A DNA stretch of 64,000 nucleotides. It comes from Arcuatula senhousia (taxonomy: Eukaryota > Mollusca > Bivalvia > Mytilida > Mytilidae). Positions 44,315-55,639 of the stretch are shown here, one piece after another (within the stretch, counting starts at the first letter, position 1; every line of letters begins with the position of its first letter). Location: contig OZ020306.1 in NCBI GenBank assembly GCA_963971305.1, positions 56,952,686 to 57,016,685 on the forward strand, given 5' to 3'. A program made the position numbers and the translations under genes. The notes under the pieces are model-generated. The model saw only the letters and a program-made list of their open reading frames with translations. It did no database searches and had not been told where the DNA came from.

Positions 44315-45440
44315 GAGCCGGCAGGTTAAAAAAGAGAGAAGTAAAGAGCAGGACAGAGAATTAATACGCTCCCAAATGGAGCGACAATATTTTAGTTGTA
44401 CTATGAGCTGAATTTTCCTTCAACGTCCGGTTTAGCACGCGCTTGTTTTCCCGAACTTTCGGCGTCTTTTTAACGTTTTTATCTTTGAAATTTTTAGACG
44501 TCATTAAACGCTCGCGTAACCCACAAGAAAAGCTAGTTTGTTTTTATTTTCGAACCAAAAAAAAAATTAATTGAAACTTTGGGAGCGTAACAGGTTTAAC
44601 CTGCTTCATATTATAAAAATGATTTATTGTGTGAAATAAATGTTTTTATCTGGCTATTGTTTTTTTTTTAGGTATTTTTAGTACGCTCCCGAAGGGAGCG
44701 ATAATGGTAGAAATGTCAATATTTTAGTTGTACTATGAGCTGAATTTTCCTTCAACGTCCGGTATAGCACGTGCTTGTTTTCCTAAACTTTCGGCGTCTT
44801 TTTAACGTTTTTATCTTTGAAAATTTTAGACGTCATTAAACGCTCACCTAACCCACAAGAAAAGCTAGTTTGTTTTTATTTTTGAACCCCCCAAAAAAAT
44901 AAATTAATTGAAACCTAGGGAGCGTAACAGGATTTACCTGCCTCATATTAATTTGAAAGCATTTGGGTTGGTTATAAATGGTTTTATAATGGTAGGAATC
45001 AAAGATAACTACGATGTCGGTAGAGAGGAGTAAACCAGTGTATGATGAATGCCATCAAAGACTATTTCTAAAGTATTAAATTTGGAATAAAATATACTAT
45101 TTTGATATTATGTGTACATTCAAGAATCTATGTTTGGGTGTTTTTTGCCAATTCAAACTTTATTTGCCATTGCTTTTTTCATAAATATCGTAATCAAAAT
45201 GGCGACTGTCAACGTCTTAAAATACAGGTAAGTCAAGGGTCAATTTTTCTTCATCGTCCAGTTTATCATGCATATTTTCCTGAACATTAGGCGCCTTCTT
45301 AACGCTTTTTTCTATAAATATTTTAGACGCCATTAAACGCATGCGTAACCCAAAAGAAAAGCTAGTTTGTTTTTATTTTCGGACAAAAAATGTATAAAAC
45401 ATACAACTTCTGGAGCATCACAGGTTTAACCTGCCTCATA
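44315..45440 (+). repeat. family I, three related 250-340 bp copies
   Basis: Copies at about 44,365-44,610, 44,685-44,950 and 45,215-45,440 share CTTCAACGTCCGGT, TTAGACGTCATTAAACGCTC and ACAAGAAAAGCTAGTTTG, and each ends in GTAACAGGTTTAACCTGC or similar. The first two begin with the palindrome CGCTCCC..GGGAGCG. GCAGGTTAAA at 44,325 pairs with the ending TTTAACCTGC. Confidence 0.75.
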
Positions 45441-46349
45441 TTAAATTTAAACATTTTTTTACAATACACTTGAAAGATAAAAAAAGACAATGAACATGAT
45501 GAAAATATGAATTAAAAGAGAAATAATTTTTGTTCAGTTATAAATTCTAAGACTAAAAATAATGAAACATGATCAAGCACGAACTGGCGCTTGTCTAAGC
45601 TATTTTCAACGTTTAAGCTGAAATTCCAACAGTAAAAGTTTGCACGCAAGTTCATTCACATTGTTTTTTCTTGCATATTTTATCTATTCTTCAAATGCGA
45701 TAAGAATTCGCTTACAAAGTTGTGTTTCTTCTTCCCTCGACCGGGCATTCTTATTTCGAATACCGGAAGTTCAAGAAACTATTATAAACAATTTCATTGC
45801 GCATGTACGTTTTATGAAAAAGTCTAAAACCTAGAATGAAAAATAAATAATATCATTTTAAAAAGTGAATATTTGCTATCGAAACTCTCAGTGTTAAATG
45901 TGTCATATATGACAGGTGCTTGAGAACTACAGGTAGTGTAGAGTAACTGTACGTGGAGTCGTACACTTTTGGTTTATTTCAGAATTAACTTTAACAAGAA
46001 ATGATGATAAAAATATTTTTTATATGTAAATGATACTTTATCATTAATATGTTCTTTTAAAGTATAAGTTATGTTTTTGAGTTGAAAAACTATTAGATTT
46101 AAATAAAAAATCGAAGTCTAATTAATCCGCTAAATTGTAAAATGGTCTTTTCTAAAACGCCAGTCGGGAAATTTTATTTGTTAAACAAAAATATATACCT
46201 ATTAAAAACTAAATAAAACAATCTGTCTAAGACAATTCTTAAAAAATTTTTTGAAATATTTCTTGAAAAAAGTTGCAATTATAGTTATAGCGAATCCCGG
46301 CACCCTCTATTAACATAAAGAAAGAAAAACAAATAAAGCTGTTAAAGCT
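45441..46349. other. no gene recognised
   Basis: AT-rich, with a few degenerate ORFs of random composition. The stretches 48,480-49,900, 54,290-55,630, 57,430-58,250 and 59,160-59,920 likewise hold nothing I can support beyond short low-complexity runs. Confidence 0.45.
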
Positions 46350-47265
46350 TAGATCAGAAAGCTTTTTGTATAATGAAATAGGTTGGGAAACAATTGGCTG
46401 ATAGAAGACTCAAACGACGTCTTAATTTATTTTATAAAATACAAAACCATGACACCCCTAACTATTTGAATAATCTCATTCCTCCGAAAGTTCAAAGTCT
46501 AAGTGCTTATCCTTTACGTAATGGTGAAGATATAGTACTTCCTTTTTGTAGACTATCAGTAACAAACAACTCTTTCATTCCAAATACTATTAGACATTGG
46601 AACAACCTTGACATTTCTATTCGAAAATCACCTACTATAGGAGCTTTCAAGAATGCTTTAACTACGTCGGGATTGACTAACGGTGTTGTGCCAAGACACT
46701 ATTCTTATGGCCCACGGAAGTTTAATATTATCCTCACTCAGTTAAGATGTTCCGCTTCGTTCCTAAACAAAGACTTGCATAAAGCAAATCTTGTACCAAA
46801 TCCATCTTGTAGATGTGGATTTCCAATAGAAGATGCGAATCATTATTTTTAGTGTGCCCTCTATACCGTCACCATAGAACTCAACTTTTGAATAAATTAA
46901 ACTGGCTTCCAAATCCTACAAGTGTTGCAATACTAACGCATGGCGATTTGAATCTTTCTTACGACGAAAATATTCTTATATTCAAAGAAGTTTTCGACTT
47001 CATTAAGAGATCTGAACTCTTCAATATAACTTAAATGCTATCTTTGGTAGACCAACATCCACAAAAGTCAGCACTTTCCTCTTTCCTTTTCCCTCCCCCT
47101 TCTAAACCTGTGATTTAACCCCAAAATATTATTTAATGCACGTTCTTGTACCTTGTGTTTTGCTGTAATGTATATTTCTGTATTGCAGAGAGGACGTCCT
47201 AAGTATGCATTTACTTGTGTCCAATCCATTTTGTATAATTTACAAATAAAATATGTTTAAACTAA
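46350..47265 (+). pseudogene. non-LTR retrotransposon 3' fragment, frameshifted
   Basis: The 5'-truncated C-terminal end of a LINE ORF2-type protein, past the reverse transcriptase core. ESFLYNEIGWETI (46,355-46,396), a frame change, then LADRRLKRRLNLFYKI and a downstream segment with PNPSCRCGFPIEDANHYF. The C-C-H-C pattern CRCG..EDANHYF..CPLY is the zinc-knuckle-like motif common at LINE C termini. Near 46,850 a single-base loss shifts HYF|CPLYRHHRTQLLNKL into another frame, which runs on to a stop at 47,034. The 3' tail ends in an AAACTAAACTAAA tract. Not functional. Confidence 0.85.
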
Positions 47266-47283
47266 ACTAAAGCTTTTTGTCAA

Positions 47284-48040
47284 ACCAAGAAATCTGTGAG
47301 CCAATGCTCACAGATGACGCCCCGCTTTCACGACTAATAGTATGATGCAATGTGTTTAATATAAAGTTTACAGAAATCAGAAAGTCAATGTTTGATGGAT
47401 CTAAAAAACTCTATCCCACAATACATCATATCCATATCAAGCTTGTAACCAAATATTAGCAACCTAGCTAGGAGTAAAAGTTACTGAGTATGTATGTAAA
47501 TAAATGAAAAGTGTGACAGATTTTTTTAAAAGTTTTTGAAATCACTGAGGAAGTAGATGTCCGTTGGATCAAAATACATATCCAACAATGGTAATTGTCA
47601 AGTTATAAGCAAATGAAAAGCTGATTGAATTATATTTGTGTGACGGAAAAAAATATTCGTTTGGTAAATAGGAAGTAGATGTCCGATGAATCCAAAAACG
47701 TATCCCATGATAAATCATGCCCATTTCAAGCTTGTAATCAAATATCAGCAACCAAGAAAGTTATGCGCAAATGAAAAGTTGGACAGAACTAAAATTTTAC
47801 GGAAAAATTTAGAGTTCTCGGTAAACAGGAAGTAGATGCCCTATTGACCTATAGATCTTAATACATATCTGACTGTATCATGTCCATATAAGGCCTTTTA
47901 CCAAATATGAAAAACCTAGGAATAATAGTAGATGAGTTATAAGTAAAAAAAATGGCGATGGAAAGCGGGGCCGAACTACGGAAACACAGACGGACACAGC
48001 TAAAATAGTATACCCCCTCTTCTTTGAAGCGGAGGTAAAA
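47284..48040 (+). mobile_element. family F pearl-like element
   Basis: 5' ACCAAGAAATCTGTGAGCCA with the strong hairpin CTGTGAGC-CAAT-GCTCACAG, then GCCCCGCTTTC. Units of 140-180 bp sharing GGAAGTAGATGTCCG and ATCAAGCTTGTAA. The 3' part has GAAAGCGGGGCC, CAGACGGACAC, CTTCTTTGAAG and GGAGGTAAAATAA. Confidence 0.72.
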
Positions 48041-48194
48041 TAACAAATACAAACAGGTAAATTTCTGTCGTTGAAAAAAAAATCCACTGTATATTTAGAC
48101 TCATATTAAGTCTTCTTTTATTCTGTCCTCTAATTATAAGATTTTCTATTCTGGATTACAATCAAGAATGGTGTCGATAACACTGTTCGTTAAA

Positions 48195-48350
48195 TCGGCA
48201 GTTTTGGTTTTATTGTTCTATATGCGCTTCGATTCATTTTCCCTTTCAATCTTTTTGACGGAGCGCCTCTGGTGAGACTTGAATAAAGGAAACGTGTGTC
48301 AGGCGTAACTAAATTTATTGTCTGTAACTTTGTTTTAATTTTGATTTTGC
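48195..48350 (-). repeat. dispersed repeat L, copy 2
   Basis: Reverse-strand copy with GTTACGCCTGACACACGTTT, CTTTATTCAAGTCTCACCAG and AGAACAATAAAACCAAAA. It covers most of the 3' half of a 97-codon minus-strand ORF, so that ORF is not taken as a gene. Confidence 0.65.
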
Positions 48351-49920
48351 TGTGGTGCATGTGAATATTCCAAAGAGTAATCATCGCACCAGCAGCAATC
48401 AGAAGACGAAAAGCAATAAGAGTCGAACCGAAGTGGCCTTTGATTGCAAAACCTTGATTTGGAAGCCGCTTCAAACTCCCCAATCACAGTTCATGTCATA
48501 AACCGGATCGTCTTTTTTTTGCGAACCAGTTCGAAGATGTTGGTTTAATAGTTGTCGTTGCATAAAACAATTGAACTTGTTTATTGCTCTGTACACGTTA
48601 TTTTAACGTAACTTTTAATGCTCATCAGAACCACTTGAGAGAGAAAACATTTCTTTTAAAGTAAAAGAATACAGTTATTTAAGTTTTCAATTCTATTTTC
48701 CCCAGTGTAGATCTCGAGTGTATCGTAAAATAACTATCAAACGATTGTTTTAAAGCAAATAACGATGTTTTGTTCATTTTGATGACTTTGCACAGAAAAG
48801 ATCAATTCAAAACTATTGACAGCTAGAACACTTAAGAAAATAGATGTTTGTAGTTCCAGAACAATTTGCAACGAGTTAATTTCCAATTTGTTACATGTGA
48901 CAAATACGAAGATCACAATTCCAAAGTTTGACTCTATAAACGAGACAGAAATGGAAAAAAAGGCAAAAGTGGTAAATACTAAAGAAATTTAGAGACGCTA
49001 ATGATGTAGTAACTAAGATACTTTGCAAGTTTATCTGTTTTTAACCATATTTGTAAAAATGGTGTTTCGAAGGGTTTCTTGACACGAAAGAAGCCAACTT
49101 TATTACTGTAACGCCTCTTTGTTTCTCCGTGTAATTTTAAAAAAGAATGTTAAATTAACACAAAGCAATTTTAATGTGAACTTGCATCCAATATCAATAT
49201 GATTTGTTCTTGAATTAGTATATGCAAAACTATAGTTTTTTGTTGTTGTTTTAATAATTAAGATTTCCCGGAATACTAAGATATACTAAAATTGATTGAT
49301 AGATTGTGATTTGTTTAATGTCCTTTAGGCGACATTGCAGCCATCACAAGGACAAAAAAGTTGATTTAAGATGTACAACAAGTCGAGTCACGCATAATAT
49401 AGATCTAAAAAATGAATATAGATCTAAGATGATCAGATGAATCGTTTTAGTTTCGACGCCCAATTACGGATATAGATTTGTCCCTTGATACAACCCAAAC
49501 ACCGAATGATTTACGCTCATTACTTCGGCCATCGAAGAAGAAAAACAGTTTATGCTTTACCATCAGAATACATTTATCAAAAAGGAATAATTGGAAGAGA
49601 GTCTCAGAAATATGACAGACATAATAAACTGTCTTTGTATTAAAAGAATGGACGGCACCTATTGCATTTGTTTTCTTGTAGATATTAATGCAGTCTTGAA
49701 CACACAAATGATCATGGAATACCCAATAGATCTAGACAACTTTTTGTCGTTTTGGTTTTCTACAACCAACATTTTAGCTGATTAAAATATGTCACAAATT
49801 AAAGATAAGAACTATCAGTATTTTTAACTAGCTTAAAAAAATCTTCATTTTATCATCTGTTTCATGAACACAACCCATATGAATTGTTACCTGCATGGTG
49901 TAGCTAAAGGGCGTAAAATA

Positions 49921-50118
49921 CACAGGTACTTGTGGACAGGACCCCATTTGGAGCCCCATTAATGTTCACCCCCTTTTTTCTTGACTTATATATTTTTTGT
50001 CTTTCTATCTTTACACTATATCAGACATAACATTATTTCAAGGAATATATGGGTTACTATCAAAAAGCGAGCTTCCCGAAGGGGAATGGGAATGGGGTCC
50101 TGTCCACAAGTACCTGTG
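49921..50118. mobile_element. 198-bp MITE with perfect 8-bp target duplication
   Basis: Terminal inverted repeat of about 26 bp starting CACAGGTACTTGTGGACAGG, flanked by GTAAAATA on both sides (49913-49920 and 50119-50126). hAT-like by duplication length. Confidence 0.88.
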
Positions 50119-50533
50119 GTAAAATACAGTTAAATACATAATACAAATACCAAAACGGGTATTAAAACGGGTAATTTGGTTATGCTGTATACGCATATTT
50201 TAAGGATTAACCTCTCATACAGCAGCATTGGAAGGTCAAAAACCAAAAGTATTGAACGAAAAGTACTCAAAATACTGCGGCAGTCGAAATATATTATAAA
50301 ATTCGTTAACAGGCACTTATTAAATCTCTGGTTCTTGGTTCACCTCCCTCTTCATCAAAATTCTGGAATCTATAGTCATCGACAGCGTTCATAAAAAGAT
50401 TGGTCCCATTTATACGCTTTGGTTCTCTGAATTTTCATCCATGAAAACCACCTTGCTTAAAAATCGTTCTGAATTATCTTTGGACCACCCGTTTTAACAC
50501 ATCTCGATTGATGATAGACATAGCTATTAAAAA

Positions 50534-51700
50534 CAAGAGGCTCCCAGGAGCCTGAATCGCTCACCTGACATATGTGTCTGAAGTAAAGGTTATAAGGCAT
50601 AACATAATAAGTTGGGTTTCAATTGGACTTATGGTGTCAGAGGATTTAACGTTTTCAATGTAATCAGGAAATGTTGTGAAAATAATCAATTTTGATGTTC
50701 TAAGGGGAAAACCCCTAAAAGGAAGGACCCTACAACGTTGACCCTATTACATATCTTGTAGATTTTGATGTGCTTATCAATATGCAATTTAAATTTCTCA
50801 AATATTCTGATATAGTTTTTAAGATATCGAGCTTAATAGGTGCAAAATTAGCAAAAACTTCACAAAAAGGGCAATAACTCCTTCATGGGTTGTTGGATTT
50901 TCTTCAAAATTTCAGAGCTGGTAGATCTTGAGGTGCTGATCACTTTATTTTTTCAATCAAAATTTAAAAATCAGTCACCGTTTTTGAGTCATTTGCAAAA
51001 AACTGCAATTTTCCCCTATGCTCTATTTTTGCAACAGCGGCCATGATTTACGACCAATACAAAATCCCCACATAATATACACCTAATGCTAATAAACAAC
51101 TATACCAAGCTTGGTTCCAATTGGACTTAAAGTGTCAGAGGAGTTAATGTTTTCAATGTAATGAGGACAAAGGGCAATAACTCCTAAAAGGAAAGGTCCT
51201 ACAACTTATTACATATTTTGTCGATCCTGATGTGCCTAACAATATGCAGTTTAAATTTTTCAAATATCTAGTATAGTTTTCAAGATATTGAGCTAAACAG
51301 GTGCAAAAATTGCAAAAAATCTACAAAAAGGGCAATAACCCCTACATGGAATGTTGGATTTTCTTCAAAATTTCAGGGTAGGTAGATATTGAAGTGCTGA
51401 TCACTTTCTACCTGCCGAAAGGTTGATATCTGTAGCCGTTTTTGAGTTATTTGCAAAAACACGGCATTTTACCCCTATATTCTAGTTTTAGCCACAACGG
51501 CCATGTTTTACGACGAATCAAAAATCCCAAAATCAGTTCTAAGCACCGAATGCTAATAAACATACATACCAAGTTTGGTTGCAATTGGACTTATGGTGTT
51601 AGAGGAGTAATGTTAATGTTTTAAAAAGTTTACGGACGACGGACGACAGACGACGGACGGACGACGAACGCCAAGTGATGACAATAGCTTACCTGACCAA
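50534..51700 (+). mobile_element. family A termini with a different core
   Basis: The same start (ACAAGAGGCTCCCAGGAGCC, then GCTCACCTG) and the same end (CGCCAAGTGATGACAATAGC) as the 8.8-kb copy, but the core is unrelated: two units of about 480 bp sharing GGGCAATAACTCCT and CAATTGGACTTA. GACGGAC-type run at 51,634-51,668. Confidence 0.8.
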
Positions 51701-52196
51701 ATGCTACTTACAGTGGACTTTGAGTAATCTTTAATTATTAGATCCTGCAATGTCATTTTGAAATTGAAACTTTACCAACTATGGTCTTTAAATAATGGTA
51801 TGTATAGTAATAATGTTTTATATACCAAGAAAACAAACTTGAGAAAAACACTTGTAGTTAATAACAATATCGAACTTACATGACTTAACGATCCGAATGA
51901 CTACTGGATTTTAGCGACGTTCATTTATGTTTCGGTCGGCTTAAGCTATGTTTCGAGATCCGTACATCAAGTTGATTTTCGTTGCTGCAAACATCGACAA
52001 TGTGTTGCAAAATCTTCTTTTTTTCTAACTAAATATGTTATTTCCATCGGTTTAGTTACTACACGGTCAGTATATATAGTTGTCTTGTGCGGGCGTGATT
52101 TATACCGATGATCATGATGATTGTTCTTGCTTTTTACCGAATGACCTGCATTTCCACCCACGCGATTAGTATGACATCACCTTGCAAACGATTTTT

Positions 52197-54283
52197 TTAG
52201 TGAGCTATTACCATCACTTGGCGTCCGTCGTCGTCGTCTGTCGTCGTCGTCTGTCATCGTCGTCGTCTGTCTTCGTCGTCGTCTGTTAACAATTTTTCAA
52301 AAATCTTCTCCTCTGACACTACTTAACAGAATTTAATGAAACTTGGTATGAATGAACTTTAGGGTGTCTTGCACCAATCTTGTGTTTAAATTTTTGATCC
52401 GTCAAAAAACATGGCCACCGTTACTATAAATAGACCAGGGGGTCAGACTACTGTTTTTGGCTTGTAAATCAAAAAGTATAAGAGATAGATGAAATCTGAT
52501 GCCACCTTACTTCTTCAGCATCAAAAGTTCTACAAAAGTCTCCATTTGGTCGAAGTTGTCAGATGATCCCTTATAGGGGTTACAGCCCCTTAAAGGTGAA
52601 AAATAGCGTTTTTGCATGTTTTTGGCCTATAGAATGAAAGCTATTGTAGATAGAGAAAAGCTGTTGCTTGCTAAAATGTTCAGCTCATTTAGCTCTACAA
52701 AAGTATCCATGGGTGGAAGTTGTCATATGACCCTTTATAGGGGTTTAAGCCCCTTAAAGGAAAAAAATAGTGTTCTTGGCCTTTAGAATTAAAACTATTG
52801 CAGATAGAGAAAAGCTGTTGCTTGATTAAATGTTCAGCTTACTAGTATTTAGCTCTACAAAAGTCTTCATAGGGTCGAAGTTGTCAGATGACCCGTTATA
52901 GGGGTTACAGTCCCTTAAAGGCAAAAATAGTATTTTTGGCTTAAAGAATGAAAACTATTGCAGATATAGAAAAGCTGTTGCTTGATTAAATGTTCACTCA
53001 TTTAGTTCTTCAAAAGTCCTCAAAGGATGGAAGTTGTCAGATGACCCCTTATAGGGGTTACAGCCCCTTAAAGGCAAAAAATAGAGTTTTTGGCTTATAG
53101 AATGAAAGCTATTGCAGATAGAGAAAAGCTGTTGCTTGCTTAAATGTTCAGCTCATTTAGCTCTACACAAGAGTTAACACTAAAGTATGTCTCGCCTGCC
53201 GGCACCATCATAAACAATTATTCTTTCTTACTTCCACTATATTTTGAATTTATGTGGATTTTCAGTTTCTGAGATCAAAAGATGTTAACAGAACTCAAAC
53301 ATTGCTAATATATGCAATAAAAATAATCAAAGTCACTCAACCGGAAAACCAAGGTCAAGGTCAAAAGATGGGGATGCAACTGTGCTAAGCTACTACTGGG
53401 GCATATGCATACCAAGTTTCATCAACCTAGGACCTATAGTTCTTGAGATATGGAGATGCTCGCAAAACTTTTTCATTGCTATTATAGGTATTGAAAATTG
53501 TCAAAGTCATTCAACCAAAAAATCAAGGTCAAGGTCAAAAGATGGGGATGCAACTGTGCTAAGCTACTACTGGGGCATATGCATACCAAGTTTCATCAAC
53601 CTAGGACCTATAGTTCTTGAGATATGAAGGTGCTCGCAAAACTTTTCCATTGCTATTATATGTATTGAAAATTGTCAAAGTCACTCAACCGGAAAATCAA
53701 AGTCAAAAGATGGGGATGCAACTGTGCTAAGCTACTACTGGGGCATATGCATACCAAGTTTCATGAACCTAGGACTTATAGTTCTTGAGATATGGAGGTG
53801 CTCATAAAACTTTTTCAAAAAGTTAACGCCGCCGCCGCCGCCGTCGCCGCCGCCGGTAAAGTAACACCTATGTCCCGCTCTGCTTCGCAGGCGAGACAAA
53901 AAGTCTCCATAAGGTCAAAGTTGTCAGATGATCCCTTAAAGGGTTACAGCCCCTTAATAGTGTTTTGTTTAAATGTTTTTGGCCTATAGAATGAAAACTA
54001 TTGCAGATAAAGAAAAGCTGTTGCTTGCTTAAATGTTCAGCTCATTTAGCTCCGCAAAAGTCTCTATAGGGTTGAAGTTGTCTGATAACCCCTTATATGG
54101 GTTGCAGCCCCTTAAAAGTTGAATAATAGTGTTTTTTGATTATTTGGAATGAAAACTATTGCAGATAGAGAAAAGCTTTTTCATGCTGAAACATTCAGCT
54201 CATTTAGCTATACAACAGTCTTCATAGGGTTGACATCAAGACCAGGTGAGCGATTCAGGCTTCTGGGAGCCTCTTGTTTCATG
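52197..54283 (-). mobile_element. family A element, reverse orientation, interrupted
   Basis: Begins (as its 3' end) GTGAGCTATTACCATCACTT with a long (GTC)n run, contains about eight 150-160 bp units of the same kind as at 8.8 kb, and ends AGGCTTCTGGGAGCCTCTTG. Interrupted at about 53,171-53,899 by a family B element. Confidence 0.82.
53171..53899 (+). mobile_element. family B pearl-like element nested in family A
   Basis: 5' motif GTCTCGCCTGC (53,189) and 3' complement GCAGGCGAGAC (53,887). Three tandem units of about 170 bp (GATGGGGATGCAACTGTGCT in each), a (GCC)n run at 53,828-53,855, and the 3' hairpin CTGC-TTC-GCAG. The host element resumes at once on both sides. Confidence 0.82.
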
Positions 54284-55639
54284 CATTGTTACCCGACCAT
54301 TTAGTCATTTATGAATAAGAAACTTTAATTATACATACCATTGATTGATCTTTGACAAAAAGTACATTTGAAGATTGTTTATTTTTGCATCTAAAAGCCT
54401 TGTTAGTTCTTTCTTCACTCATAGCAGCATGGAGAGAGTGAACATGTAGGGGTCAACATCAAATAATGATGAATTGGAGAAAATAGGGACGATCAAAATG
54501 ACAGTTTTGGCTACCACTGAAAAAATAGGGGGAGATAGGATACAGCAATCTAGACTACTGCAGGGATTACTACGCTTATTGAGATACCTTTATACATGTA
54601 CTTTATAGGTTTATGAAAAATCAAAAAGTATATCATTAAATGGACCCAGAAGCAATAAAACACAATCTGTCATATAGATAGATATATCGGTAGAAATCCA
54701 GGACCATCGGTAGAAAACAAACAGAACAATCGGTAGAAAACATGCTCGTACAGGAAAAGTATAACGACTATGAGTTAATGATAAGAAAGTAATACACGCT
54801 GCTAAATCAGAATACATGTACCAATAAATGTTTCTTAAAACTTTTAAGACGTATTTTACAGCTAATAAAGGCAAACATTTATATGCAATTGAATCCTCAC
54901 TAAGTCAAGTAAGTATTACGAAAGCTTATGAATATCGACGATATTTGCTTGGCTTCTTAGACCTAATGGCTCAGATGTCTAAATCAATCCTCGTTAGGGA
55001 GGTATTATTACAACCTTGGCGTGTTCCTACGTTTCTTTGTCTGTTTAATGTCCAATTACCGCAAAGTTAGTTTGTATCAATATACATCGTAATGGCCGTT
55101 ATTGGAAATATACTTCGACAAGGCAACCAGACTAACACGACTAAAATGAGGTTCTGGGTGAAATTGGTTTTATAATGGGATAATAGAACTGACAAATTAG
55201 ACTCTTTCTTGCGGATAAGTTAATTTGGGTGCTATCATTTTGTCCCAAGTTCGGTAAATACTTACACCCGATACATTTACTGGAAGTGTTTTCAATGTTG
55301 TCGTGGTGGTTAATATTAATTATCCAAAGGGCATTGGTTTTCAATTACTGGATACAGATGGAAAAGTATGCCATCTACAAATTTAATATTGTTTTATATA
55401 AAGGTAACAACAAAACTACCGAACTTGAATGATCAATTTCATAGTCCAGAGAAAATGACAAAAAACGAATAAGTCATTACGGAGAATTTGTGAATCGCAA
55501 TGGTCCTGACTTGGTACAGGCATTTCAAACGAAATGGTGGGTTAAACCAGGTTTTATGGCGCCAAACCTCCCTCTTTATTCTATATCGTTTTGTATAGCT
55601 TAAGATCGAATACAATACTTATCTTAACACCAGGAGCAA

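Noticed and set aside
46813..47034. Separate plus-strand ORF of 73 codons
   Set aside because: It is the frameshifted end of the same broken LINE protein, not an independent gene.
48190..48483. 97-codon minus-strand ORF
   Set aside because: Its 3' half is dispersed repeat L, also present at 10.9 kb; no family resemblance and no splice context.
51870..52165. TATA-like TATATATACT and a GTAAGT donor on the minus strand, possible 5' exon of CEP89
   Set aside because: No ATG-initiated frame reaches the donor without a stop and nothing resembles the CEP89 N terminus; motif matches alone are weak in AT-rich DNA.
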